Shown: positions 45,502-53,652 of the stretch, piece by piece
Numbering within the stretch: the stretch's first letter is position 1
How the letters are laid out: each line of letters opens with the position of its first letter
Assembly (NCBI RefSeq): GCF_000455205.1
Contig: NZ_AUWQ01000013.1
Location: 1-64,000 of the forward strand
Direction: 5' to 3'
Source: Mycobacterium sp. UM_CSW
GTDB taxonomy: Bacteria; Actinomycetota; Actinomycetes; Mycobacteriales; Mycobacteriaceae
DNA: 64,000 nt
The notes under the pieces: model-generated
What the model was told of the DNA's origin: nothing
Seen by the model: the letters and a program-made list of their open reading frames with translations, nothing else
The model's database searches: none
Program-made: the position numbers and the translations under genes

Positions 45502-45993
45502 ACGGAACCCCGGTCGATCATCCAGCGGGGCTTGTGGTTTGAGGAGTTCGAGGTCGGCACGACCTACCTGCACCGGCCCGGCCGCACCGTCACCGAGGCC
45601 GACAACGTGTTGTTCACCACGCTGACGATGAACACCCAGTCGCTGCACCTGGACGCGGCGTGGGCCGCCGAGCAGCCGGGCTTCCGCGGCGAGCGGCTGG
45701 TGAACTCGATGTTCACCCTCTCCACGCTGGTGGGGCTGTCGGTGGCGCAGTTGACGCTCGGCACGATCGTCGCCAACCTCGGCTTCTCCGAGGTGTCGTT
45801 CCCCAAGCCCGTCTTCCACGGCGACACCCTGTACGCCGAGACCGTGTGCACCGACAAGCGCGAGTCGAAGAGCCGGCCCGGCGAGGGCATCGTCACCCTC
45901 GAGCACACGGGCCGCAACCAGCACGGCGACGTCGTGGCGCGGGCGGTGCGGACCACTCTGGTACAAAAGCGGCCAGACACAGAGGAGTCGTGA
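45499..45993 (+). CDS. MaoC-family enoyl-CoA hydratase (Rv2499c-like)
   Basis: 164 residues with AGGAGAGG before the ATG. Single hot-dog fold of the MaoC type: [40 protein letters not shown] (catalytic Asp/His region) and [16 protein letters not shown]. Between fadE19 and citE it probably hydrates 3-methylglutaconyl-CoA or an analogous enoyl-CoA to the substrate of CitE. The M. tuberculosis counterpart has been placed in leucine and itaconate breakdown. Its TGA overlaps the citE ATG by one base. Confidence 0.87.
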   Translation: MTEPRSIIQRGLWFEEFEVGTTYLHRPGRTVTEADNVLFTTLTMNTQSLHLDAAWAAEQPGFRGERLVNSMFTLSTLVGLSVAQLTLGTIVANLGFSEVSFPKPVFHGDTLYAETVCTDKRESKSRPGEGIVTLEHTGRNQHGDVVARAVRTTLVQKRPDTEES

Positions 45994-46814
45994 TGGACCT
46001 GCGCGCCGCCGGGCCGGCCTGGTTGTTCTGCCCGGCCGACCGTCCCGAGCGTTTCGCCAAGGCCGCCGCCGCGGCCGACGTCGTGATCCTCGACCTCGAG
46101 GACGGCGTGGCCGAAGCCGACAAGCCCGCCGCCCGCAAGGCGCTACGGGAAACCCCGCTGAACCCCGAGCGCACCGTGGTGCGGATCAACGCCGCCGGCA
46201 CCGACGAGTACGCCCGCGACCTGGAGGCCCTGGCCGAGACCGCCTACACCACGGTCATGCTCTCCAAGACCGAGTCGGCCGCGCAGGTGACCGCGCTGGC
46301 GCCGCGTCAGGTGGTCGCGCTGATCGAGACGCCGCGCGGCGCGGTGTTCGTCGCCGAGATCGCCGCGGCCGAGGGCACCACCGCCGTGATGTGGGGTGCC
46401 GAGGACCTGGTCGCCACCCCCGGCGGCAACTCCAGCCGGCTGGCCGACGGCACCTATCGCGACGTCGCCCGGCACGTGCGGTCGGCCGCCCTGCTCGCGG
46501 CGTCCGCTTTCGGCCGGATCGCGCTCGACGCCGTCCATTTGGACATCCGCGACATCGACGGCCTGCGGGCCGAGGCCGACGACGCCGTCGCCGTCGGTTT
46601 CGACGCGACCGTCTGCATCCACCCCAGCCAGGTCGCCGTCGTGCGGGAGGCCTACCGCCCCAGCGAGGAGAAGCTGGACTGGGCGCGACGGGTGCTGGCG
46701 GCAGCGCGCTCGGAGCGCGGCGTGTTCGCGTTCGAGGGACAGATGGTCGACTCGCCGGTGCTCAAGCACGCGGAGACGTTGCTGCGGCGGGCGGGCGAGT
46801 CCGCATCGGAGTAA
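45993..46814 (+). CDS. citE: CitE-like beta-hydroxyacyl-CoA lyase (Rv2498c-like)
   Basis: 273 residues, the same length as Rv2498c. HpcH/HpaI/CitE fold: WLFCPADRPERFAKA, DVVILDLEDGV (Asp/Glu metal region), TVVRINAAGTDE, ALIETPRGAV and MWGAEDLVATPGGN. Rv2498c cleaves (R)-3-hydroxy-3-methylglutaryl-CoA and citramalyl-CoA, so this enzyme probably ends leucine breakdown with acetyl-CoA plus acetoacetate and may serve itaconate breakdown. No citrate-lyase partners are present, so the traditional name is misleading. Confidence 0.9.
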   Translation: MDLRAAGPAWLFCPADRPERFAKAAAAADVVILDLEDGVAEADKPAARKALRETPLNPERTVVRINAAGTDEYARDLEALAETAYTTVMLSKTESAAQVTALAPRQVVALIETPRGAVFVAEIAAAEGTTAVMWGAEDLVATPGGNSSRLADGTYRDVARHVRSAALLAASAFGRIALDAVHLDIRDIDGLRAEADDAVAVGFDATVCIHPSQVAVVREAYRPSEEKLDWARRVLAAARSERGVFAFEGQMVDSPVLKHAETLLRRAGESASE

Positions 46815-46870
46815 AGCGCGACACGTTTTCCCCTCAGCCGTGATCAACGAGGTGTCTTCGTATTTGGGCG

Positions 46871-46876
46871 CATAAT
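46871..46876 (+). promoter_or_regulatory. Possible internal promoter (-10) before bkdA
   Basis: CATAAT in the 128-bp gap between citE and bkdA is a plausible -10 box; no good -35 is seen. The gap is the only sizeable break in the operon apart from the MIRU-like spacer, so bkdABC may be partly independent. AAGGAGG precedes the bkdA start. Confidence 0.4.
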
Positions 46877-46942
46877 GGGGGATAAGCCAGTCTCGCGGCG
46901 AGCGCAGGCTCTCGCGTAGCTGGCGATCGCCAAGGAGGCGGT

Positions 46943-48034
46943 ATGACGGAATTCGCGCAGAAGCCGATGACCGTCGACCTCGAGCCGGTCCAACTCATCG
47001 CCGCCGACGGCACGCAGACCGCCGAGCGCCGCTACGGCCGCGACCTTCCGCCGGAGACGCTGTGCTGGCTCTACGAGATGATGATCGTCACCCGCGAGCT
47101 CGACACCGAGTTCGTCAACCTGAAGCGCCAAGGGCAACTGGCGCTGTTCGCGTCGTGCCGCGGCCAGGAAGCCGCCCAGGTCGGCGCCGCGGCGTGTCTG
47201 CGCAAGACCGACTGGCTGTTTCCGCAATACCGTGAGCTCGGCGCGTATCTGGTGCGCGGCATCCCGCCCGGGCACGTGGGGGCGGCGTGGCGGGGAACGT
47301 GGCATGGCGGCCTCGATTTCACCAAGAAATGCTGCGCCCCAATGTCCATCGCGATCGGCACGCAGACGCTGCACGCCGTCGGCGCGGCGATGGCCGCGCA
47401 ACGCCTGGGGGAGGATTCGGTCACGGTGGCCTTCCTCGGCGACGGCGCCACCAGCGAGGGCGACGTGCACGAGGCGTTGAACTTCGCTGCCGTCTTCGCG
47501 ACGCCGTGCGTGTTCTACGTGCAGAACAACCAGTGGGCGATCTCGGTTCCGGTGTCCAAGCAGACGGCCGCACCTTCCATCGCGCACAAGGCAATTGGCT
47601 ACGGAATGCCCGGGATCCGGGTGGACGGCAACGACGTCCTGGCGTGCTACGCGGTGACGGCCGAGGCGGCCGCCCGGGCGCGAGCCGGTAGCGGCCCGAC
47701 GTTGATCGAGGCGGTCACCTACCGGCTCGGCCCGCACACCACCGCCGACGATCCGAGCCGGTACCGGACCCAGGACGAAGTGGACCGGTGGGAGGCTCTG
47801 GACCCGATCCCGCGCTACCGCACGTACTTACAGGGCCAGGGCGTGTGGTCGCAACGCCTGGAGGATCGGGTCGTCGCGCGTGGCAAGCGGATGCGGGCCG
47901 AACTGCGCCAGGCGGTGTTCGACGCACCCGACTTCGACGTCGACGAGGTGTTCACCACGGTGTACGCCGAGATCACGCCCGGGCTGGAGACGCAGCGCCA
48001 ACAGCTGCTGGCCGAACTGGGGAGGCTCGAATGA
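46943..48034 (+). CDS. bkdA: Branched-chain 2-oxoacid dehydrogenase E1 alpha
   Basis: 363 residues. Thiamine-diphosphate site from GDGATSEGDVHEALNFAAVF to QNNQWAISVP (GDG...NN motif) and the phosphorylation-loop-like YRLGPHTTADDPSRYR. With BkdB it decarboxylates the keto acids of Leu, Ile and Val and passes the acyl group to BkdC lipoate. The homologue Rv2497c was once called pdhA, but the surrounding genes fit branched-chain substrates. Overlaps bkdB by 4 bp. Confidence 0.94.
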   Translation: MTEFAQKPMTVDLEPVQLIAADGTQTAERRYGRDLPPETLCWLYEMMIVTRELDTEFVNLKRQGQLALFASCRGQEAAQVGAAACLRKTDWLFPQYRELGAYLVRGIPPGHVGAAWRGTWHGGLDFTKKCCAPMSIAIGTQTLHAVGAAMAAQRLGEDSVTVAFLGDGATSEGDVHEALNFAAVFATPCVFYVQNNQWAISVPVSKQTAAPSIAHKAIGYGMPGIRVDGNDVLACYAVTAEAAARARAGSGPTLIEAVTYRLGPHTTADDPSRYRTQDEVDRWEALDPIPRYRTYLQGQGVWSQRLEDRVVARGKRMRAELRQAVFDAPDFDVDEVFTTVYAEITPGLETQRQQLLAELGRLE

Positions 48035-49065
48035 CCCAGCTCGCCGAGCCTCCGCGCCTGCCTGCCCTTGATGCGGCAACCGGAGCGCAACAGCTGACCA
48101 TGGTGCAGGCGCTGAACCGCGCGCTGCACGACGCGATGGTCGCCGACGATCGCGTCCTGGTGTTCGGCGAGGACGTCTCCGTCGAAGGCGGGGTCTTCCG
48201 GGTGACCGAAGGGCTCGCCGAAACCTTCGGCGAGGAGCGGTGTTTCGACACGCCCCTGGCGGAGTCGGCCATCATCGGCATCGCGGTCGGACTGGCGCTG
48301 CGCGGATTTGTCCCGGTGCCGGAGATCCAGTTCGACGGATTCTCCTACCCAGCCTTCGATCAGGTGGTCAGCCACCTGGCCAAGTACCGCACCCGCACCC
48401 GTGGCGAGATCAACATGCCCGTCACCGTCCGGATCCCGTCATTCGGCGGAATCGGTGCGGCCGAACATCATTCGGACTCCACCGAGTCCTACTGGGCGCA
48501 CACCGCCGGCTTGAAGGTGGTGGTGCCGTCCAGCCCGGCCGACGCCTATTGGCTGCTCCGCCACGCGATCGCCTGCCCCGACCCGGTGATGTACCTGGAG
48601 CCGAAGCGGCGCTACCAGGGCCGGGACTTGGTCGACGTGAGGCGGCCGGAACCGCCGGTCGGGCAGGCGATGGTGCGGCGCCCGGGCCGGGACGTAACCG
48701 TCATAACGTACGGCAGCCTGGTGAGCACCGCCGTGGCCACCGCGGAAGACGCCCAGCGCCAACGTGATTGGAGCCTGGAGGTCATCGATCTGCGGTCACT
48801 GGTCCCGCTGGACTTCGACACGATCGCTGCGTCGATCCATCGGACCGGGCGCTGCGTGGTGTTGCACGAAGGACCGCGCAGCCTGGGCTACGGGGCCGGC
48901 CTGGCCGCCCGCATCCAGGAGGAGATGTTCTACGAGCTGGAGGCACCGGTGCTGCGCGCCTGTGGTTTTGACACGCCCTATCCGCCGGCCCGGTTGGAAA
49001 GGCTGTGGTTACCCGGCCCCGACCGGCTGCTGGACTGCGTCGAGCGCGTGCTGAGCCTGCCGTGA
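48031..49065 (+). CDS. bkdB: Branched-chain 2-oxoacid dehydrogenase E1 beta
   Basis: 344 residues from ATG 48031 within the bkdA stop (ATGA). Transketolase-like pyrimidine-binding domain ([60 protein letters not shown]) and C-terminal domain ([35 protein letters not shown]). Forms the alpha2beta2 E1 with BkdA. Ends in a GTGA overlap with bkdC. Confidence 0.95.
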   Translation: MTQLAEPPRLPALDAATGAQQLTMVQALNRALHDAMVADDRVLVFGEDVSVEGGVFRVTEGLAETFGEERCFDTPLAESAIIGIAVGLALRGFVPVPEIQFDGFSYPAFDQVVSHLAKYRTRTRGEINMPVTVRIPSFGGIGAAEHHSDSTESYWAHTAGLKVVVPSSPADAYWLLRHAIACPDPVMYLEPKRRYQGRDLVDVRRPEPPVGQAMVRRPGRDVTVITYGSLVSTAVATAEDAQRQRDWSLEVIDLRSLVPLDFDTIAASIHRTGRCVVLHEGPRSLGYGAGLAARIQEEMFYELEAPVLRACGFDTPYPPARLERLWLPGPDRLLDCVERVLSLP

Positions 49066-50219
49066 GCACCGACGAGCGCGTCAAGCCGTTCCGGGTTCCC
49101 GACCTCGGCGAGGGGCTGGAAGAGGTGACGGTGTCGTGCTGGTACGTCGCTGCCGGCGACGAGGTCGAGCTGAACCAGGTCTTGTGTTCGGTGGAGACCG
49201 CCAAGGCCGAGGTGGAAATCCCGAGCCCGTACGCCGGGCGAATCGTCGAGACCAATGGGGCCGAGGGCGATGTGCTCAAGGTCGGCGCGGTGCTGGTCCG
49301 CATCGACACCGCGCCCGCCGCCAGCAACGGACAGGCCGCGGCGCCCACGCTGGTCGGCTACGGCGCCGACGCGGCCGTCGACGCGAGCCGACGGGCCGCC
49401 CGGCCGCTCGTCGCCCCACCCGCGCGCAAGCTGGCCAAGGAACTCGCGGTCGACCTCGCGTCGATCCGGCGCGATCCGGGTGAGGTCATCACCCGCGCTG
49501 ATGTGCTGGCGGCCGCCCGCGGGACGGGGCGAGACATTCGGCCGGTCCGCGGCGTGCAGGCCCGGATGGCCGAGAAGATGGCGTTGTCCCACAAGGAAAT
49601 CCCGGCCGCCACGGTCAGCGTCGACGTTGACTGCAGCGCGCTGTTGCGGCTGCGCGACCGTTGTCGCCCCGCTCACCCGGAGATCACGCCGTTCGTGCTG
49701 ACGCTGCGGCTTCTCGTTATCGCCCTGGGCCGCAACCTGATTCTCAACTCGACCTGGGTCGACTCGCCCGAAGGCCCGCAGGTGCAGGTCCATCGAGCCG
49801 TGCATCTGGGGTTCGGCGTGGCCACCGAGCGGGGGCTGCTGGTCCCGGTGATCACCGACGCGCAGAACAAGACGACCCGCGAACTGGCCAGCAGGACAGC
49901 CGAATTGATCGCCGGCGCGCGGGAGGGCAGCCTGACACCCGCGGAGTTGCTCGGCTCGACGTTCACCGTGTCGAACTTCGGAGCGCTGGGCGTGGACGAC
50001 GGCGTGCCGGTGATCAACCATCCGGAGGCGGCGATCCTGGGCATGGGAGCAATCAGGCCACGACCGGTGGTGGTGGGGGATGAGGTTGTTGTCCGGTCGA
50101 CGATGAGCTTGACATGCGTGTTCGATCACCGCATCGCGGACGGGGCCCAGGTGGCGCAATTTATCTGCGCACTCAGGGATCTGATCGAGTCGCCCGAGAC
50201 CGCCCTGCTGGACCTGTAG
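49062..50219 (+). CDS. bkdC: Branched-chain 2-oxoacid dehydrogenase E2 (lipoamide acyltransferase)
   Basis: 385 residues from GTG 49062. One lipoyl domain with Lys48 in ETAKAEVE, a peripheral subunit-binding domain ([20 protein letters not shown]), and a catalytic core ending in [12 protein letters not shown], with the HxxxDG active site. It transfers the acyl group to CoA; the E3 (lipoamide dehydrogenase) is encoded elsewhere. Last gene of the operon; 3 bp from a convergent gene. Confidence 0.95.
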   Translation: MSTDERVKPFRVPDLGEGLEEVTVSCWYVAAGDEVELNQVLCSVETAKAEVEIPSPYAGRIVETNGAEGDVLKVGAVLVRIDTAPAASNGQAAAPTLVGYGADAAVDASRRAARPLVAPPARKLAKELAVDLASIRRDPGEVITRADVLAAARGTGRDIRPVRGVQARMAEKMALSHKEIPAATVSVDVDCSALLRLRDRCRPAHPEITPFVLTLRLLVIALGRNLILNSTWVDSPEGPQVQVHRAVHLGFGVATERGLLVPVITDAQNKTTRELASRTAELIAGAREGSLTPAELLGSTFTVSNFGALGVDDGVPVINHPEAAILGMGAIRPRPVVVGDEVVVRSTMSLTCVFDHRIADGAQVAQFICALRDLIESPETALLDL

Positions 50220-50222
50220 GCG

Positions 50223-50657
50223 TCAGGAGGACGCCGGCGTCTGCTTGATTTCTATCTTGTCGGTTTCCGTGTATCCCGCGGGTCGGCCGCAGGCGGGCAG
50301 GACGTAGGTTTGTTGGGCCGTTCCGGTGAGGGTGTTGGGATCCCACGTCATGTGCGAATTCGATCCGTACTGGGTGTAAGAACCGTCCGCGCAACTGATG
50401 TTGTTGAGCGTGTCGAGCACCCATTGGCCGTCGACCAACCGAGCCTGGCTGCCGCCGGCCCCAGCTTTTATCCAGATGCATCCGTCGCCACAGGAGTTGA
50501 CGGTCCAACTGGTGGTCAGGGTTCCGCCGGAAGGCGTGGTCGCGGTCAAGGTGTAACTGCCGTCCATCGTCGGTGTGTCGGCCCACGCGGTACCGGCCGC
50601 GCCGACGACACAACCGGCGAACATAGCGGTTGCTACCAACCCCCGTGCGATTGCCAT
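50223..50657 (-). CDS. Secreted hypothetical protein
   Basis: 144 residues. Signal peptide MAIARGLVATAMFAGCVVGA with cleavage after AWA. The mature part has four cysteines (SCGDGCIWIKAGAG, ISCADGSY, LPACGRPAGY) and resembles mycobacterial secreted proteins of unknown function. Convergent with bkdC. Confidence 0.75.
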   Translation of the reverse strand: MAIARGLVATAMFAGCVVGAAGTAWADTPTMDGSYTLTATTPSGGTLTTSWTVNSCGDGCIWIKAGAGGSQARLVDGQWVLDTLNNISCADGSYTQYGSNSHMTWDPNTLTGTAQQTYVLPACGRPAGYTETDKIEIKQTPASS

Positions 50658-50886
50658 GCTCTCGCTCCCGTCTGCACCCGATCACGCGCGTCGGGCGCTT
50701 TTGATGGTGTATCACAGGTTGCGCGTCACCGCGATTTGAAAGCCGACTGGCGGCGACAAATGCGCAGGTCAGCGCGGTGGTTGCCTGGCTGGTGTCGCGC
50801 CGGAAGCGGCGACGAGGGAGAATCGTCTCCTCGCGTTTACCTGCGCCACTGCGGCGCAGCGCAACGGAAAAGGGGCGGGGAGCGCC

Positions 50887-51264
50887 ATGAAGACACCAGC
50901 AGCGGCCGCGATTGCCATCGGCATGGCATTCGCAGCGACGCCGCTCGCTCATGCCGACGACCCGTGGATCGCCATGGCGATCTCGGACTCCACGGGGAAG
51001 ATCAAGTTCACCACTGGGGGAAGCAGCCAATCCGACGCGGAGAAGACGGTGATGTCGGCATGTCGCAATACGATCAGCGACTGTCGCCTGTTGGCCAGCG
51101 GGCCGGGCGGGTGCGTGGCGATCGCCATGCCCCCGGCGCACACCAGATACTTCGGCGGCTGGGGTGCCACACGTGAGGACGCGGAGGCGGCCGCTGTGGC
51201 GAACTCCGCCGGCGGGACGGTTTTGAAGGACCACACCCATTGCGCGGGGGATCCCACCGGCTAG
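50887..51264 (+). CDS. Secreted DUF4189 protein
   Basis: 125 residues with GGGGAG before the ATG. A cleavable signal peptide (ends ATPLAHA) is followed by a DUF4189 pattern: WIAMAISDSTGKIKF, GGSSQSDAEKTVMSACR, DCRLLASGPGGCVAIA and GWGATREDAEAAAVANS. Family function is unknown, and four cysteines could form disulfides outside the cell. Confidence 0.82.
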   Translation: MKTPAAAAIAIGMAFAATPLAHADDPWIAMAISDSTGKIKFTTGGSSQSDAEKTVMSACRNTISDCRLLASGPGGCVAIAMPPAHTRYFGGWGATREDAEAAAVANSAGGTVLKDHTHCAGDPTG

Positions 51265-51335
51265 TGCTCAACCCGAAACTTAACTGACTGCGATGCCCCT
51301 CGGCATGTCGCACGTCCGCGGGACGTGGTAGGCGG

Positions 51336-52106
51336 CTAACGGCGCCGCGCCGCGGCCAATCTGCTTGCGAATTCCGGCGATTGGATGGAGCCCGCCTGCG
51401 GGCCGAGCTCCGTGCGCATGGCGAGGTCGTGCTGCTCGGTGTCCACCGATCCCGGGTTGATCGTGGCGCGCATGGTCGCCTTGGTCGCCAGCACCACGTC
51501 ACGGGGAGCCGCCGCGGGACCCGCGGCCAGCTCCAGCGCAGCGGCGACGGGATCGTCGGCGACACTGAGCGCCAATCCGTGCCGCACAGCGGATTCGGCG
51601 TCGAAGCGCATCCCGAACAACAGGGCAGCGCGCGCGACCTGGGGACCCACCGCGCGTTGCAGCATCCAGGTCGCGCCCCCTCCGGGGTGGAGGCCGAGCT
51701 TTTGGAAACGGGCGTCGAACAACGCGCCCGGCCCCGCGATGCGCACGTCGGCGGCCAAGGCCAGGTTCAGGCCCGCGCCGACGGCCGCCCCGTTGACGGC
51801 GGCGATTGTGGGCAACCGGCAGTTGCCCACGGCCATGAAGCCGTCGTAGATGCGCCGCAGCCCCGATTCCGCCGCACCCGCACCGGCGGCGCCCAGGGCG
51901 CTGAGGTCGGCGCCGGCGCAAAACGCCTTGCCTGCGCCGGTGACCACGACGGCGTGCACGTCGGCATCGGCCTCGGCCCGCTCCACAGCCTCGCGCAGGA
52001 GCGCCGACATCTCGTCGGTGAAGGCGTTGCGCCGATCGGGGTCATTGACGGTGATGAGCGCGACGCGGGCGTCGACGCTGTACAGGACGGGGTCGGACTG
52101 GCTCAC
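51336..52106 (-). CDS. Enoyl-CoA hydratase/isomerase
   Basis: 256 residues from GTG 52106; the open frame continues upstream to 52490 but that part is unlike the family. Crotonase fold: [20 protein letters not shown], oxyanion-hole [15 protein letters not shown], and [21 protein letters not shown]. At the place of the second catalytic Glu of hydratases it reads [12 protein letters not shown], so Glu is lacking (His/Gly there), and isomerase or another activity is possible. Resembles EchA proteins; the exact member is unclear. Confidence 0.87.
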   Translation of the reverse strand: MSQSDPVLYSVDARVALITVNDPDRRNAFTDEMSALLREAVERAEADADVHAVVVTGAGKAFCAGADLSALGAAGAGAAESGLRRIYDGFMAVGNCRLPTIAAVNGAAVGAGLNLALAADVRIAGPGALFDARFQKLGLHPGGGATWMLQRAVGPQVARAALLFGMRFDAESAVRHGLALSVADDPVAAALELAAGPAAAPRDVVLATKATMRATINPGSVDTEQHDLAMRTELGPQAGSIQSPEFASRLAAARRR

Positions 52107-52159
52107 CCGGATAACGGTACTTGGCGCGCTCACCGGCCCAAACGCCCGCCAAGGATCCA

Positions 52160-52174
52160 TTGAGGATCCCTCAA
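52160..52174. promoter_or_regulatory. Dyad between the enoyl-CoA hydratase gene and a small protein gene
   Basis: TTGAGG-ATC-CCTCAA, a perfect 15-bp dyad midway between two divergent genes. It could be an operator for either; no regulator is adjacent. Confidence 0.35.
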
Positions 52175-52238
52175 GCACTCCCGCCGATGCTCGGTTTACG
52201 AGAAACGAGCGATCCGGCGTCAGACGGGAGGAGCACCC

Positions 52239-52487
52239 ATGCACACCACGGCGGAGAAGAAAGCGAACAGGAAACTCGGATTCCTCCGGTTGGCGATGGT
52301 GTCTTCCGCCACCGCGATCATCATCGCGATCGGTATGGCGGTCGCCTACTTCAACCTCCCGGCCGCGGGCCACCCGTGCTCCGTACGGAACGCCACCGCC
52401 CGCGATGCCGCCGGACGCACCATGTGGTGCAACCCGACGATGGCGGCGGGCCACGACGCGGTCTGGCAGTACGCGCCGGGCGCTTAG
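52239..52487 (+). CDS. Small membrane-anchored/secreted hypothetical protein
   Basis: 82 residues with GGGAGGAG before the ATG. A basic start ([17 protein letters not shown]) leads to one hydrophobic helix ([20 protein letters not shown]) and an outer tail with two cysteines ([22 protein letters not shown]). No family recognised. Confidence 0.7.
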   Translation: MHTTAEKKANRKLGFLRLAMVSSATAIIIAIGMAVAYFNLPAAGHPCSVRNATARDAAGRTMWCNPTMAAGHDAVWQYAPGA

Positions 52488-52490
52488 CAA

Positions 52491-52916
52491 CTAGGTGAAG
52501 TCGATCCGGACGGACACCGGCGTCGTCTCCAACGCCTTTACCATCTTGGCCGCCAGCCGTCCGAACTTGCGGGCGCGCGCGACGACGTCGTCGTCCGGCC
52601 GGAATGTCGCGACCCCGGTGCGCCACTGATTGCCCTGTCGCAGGCGAACATTCGGGTTGTCGGCGATGTTCTTGCCCCAGCCGGACCGGCTGCCGTGCTG
52701 ACAGATAACCCACGCGCCGTCGTCGTCGAATTGGGCCGACACCGGAACCCGACGCGCCTGGCCGGTCTTGCGGCCGATGGTTTCCAGTTCGGTGGCCATG
52801 GCGGTGCGCACCCCGAGCGCGCTCAGCCCCTTCACGGCCGGGTTGAGCAGATAGCGTCCGATCGCACGTTCCCTGCGGAACTTTCGCAGCGTCTTCTGCT
52901 CGTTGGTGCTCGTCAT
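52491..52916 (-). CDS. Deazaflavin-dependent nitroreductase-family protein (DUF385)
   Basis: 141 residues from ATG 52916 (an in-frame ATG at 52952 would cover the TetR promoter). DUF385/Ddn family pattern: LETIGRKTGQARRVPVSAQF, WVICQHGSRSGWGKNIADNP and VRLRQGNQWRTGVATF. Members bind the F420 cofactor and reduce quinones or nitro compounds; the activity here is unknown. Divergent from the TetR gene and probably under its control. Confidence 0.86.
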   Translation of the reverse strand: MTSTNEQKTLRKFRRERAIGRYLLNPAVKGLSALGVRTAMATELETIGRKTGQARRVPVSAQFDDDGAWVICQHGSRSGWGKNIADNPNVRLRQGNQWRTGVATFRPDDDVVARARKFGRLAAKMVKALETTPVSVRIDFT

Positions 52917-52920
52917 GGCG

Positions 52921-52948
52921 TTGAGGCTAGTAGACCGATTGGTATAGT
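52921..52948 (+). promoter_or_regulatory. Promoter with TetR operator
   Basis: TTGAGG (52921-52926), a 16-base spacer and TATAGT (52943-52948) form a promoter toward the TetR gene. Its spacer is filled by the dyad TAGACC-GATT-GGTATA (52931-52946, 5 of 6 arm pairs), resembling operators of the LmrA/YxaF TetR group. A repressor bound here would block both divergent genes. Confidence 0.65.
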
Positions 52949-52981
52949 TCAAGCCTTAGGGGCAACGAAAGGCGGCGAGAT

Positions 52982-53545
52982 ATGTCGGCGCGGGAGGCTC
53001 TCATCGCCAGCGTCACGGGATTGGTGCGACGGCGGGGAGTCGCCGGAACGGGCCTCAACGCGCTGCTGGAGGACAGCGGAGTCGCCCGCAGGACCGTCTA
53101 CCTGAACTTTCCCGGCGGCAAGGCCGAGCTCGTCGCCGAAGCCACCCGCCTGGCGGGGGACGAGTTGACGGCGGTGATCCGGTCGGGAGACGACGGCGGC
53201 GATCCCGCCGAGGCGGTCCAGACCTTCATCGACGCGTGGAAGGCGCAGCTGACGGCGACGCAGCTCCAAGCGGGCTGCCCGATTGTGGCAGCCGTCCTCG
53301 GTCGCTCCGAAGCGCCGGCGGCCGCGGAGGCGGCCCGCGAGGCCTTTGGTGACTGGCAGACGATCCTCGCCGACCGGCTGGTGAGCTCCGGCGCCGATCG
53401 TGACAACGCACGCTCACTGGCGACCCTCACGGTCGCCGCCATCGAAGGCGCCGTCATCCTCGCGATCGCGACGCAGTCGACCGATGCGCTCGACGACGTC
53501 GGACGTCACCTGATCGAGGTCATGAGGCTGCACCTGCCCGCGTAG
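52982..53545 (+). CDS. TetR family regulator (LmrA/YxaF-like)
   Basis: 187 residues. N-terminal helix-turn-helix: [40 protein letters not shown] (the Y-FPGGK variant of this subgroup). The C-terminal ligand domain has [16 protein letters not shown], typical of the YxaF/LmrA branch. It lies between a nitroreductase-like gene and the megasynthase gene, which follows 107 bp downstream on the same strand, so it may control either or both. Confidence 0.88.
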   Translation: MSAREALIASVTGLVRRRGVAGTGLNALLEDSGVARRTVYLNFPGGKAELVAEATRLAGDELTAVIRSGDDGGDPAEAVQTFIDAWKAQLTATQLQAGCPIVAAVLGRSEAPAAAEAAREAFGDWQTILADRLVSSGADRDNARSLATLTVAAIEGAVILAIATQSTDALDDVGRHLIEVMRLHLPA

Positions 53546-53652
53546 CAGCCGGGCGCCGAAGCGAAAACGCACGTGCTCAACCGCGCGCCAGCGGCTTTTC
53601 TGGGCTGGGCGGTTTCGCCGACGCCCCGTGCGTTCATCGGTATCGTCAAGCT

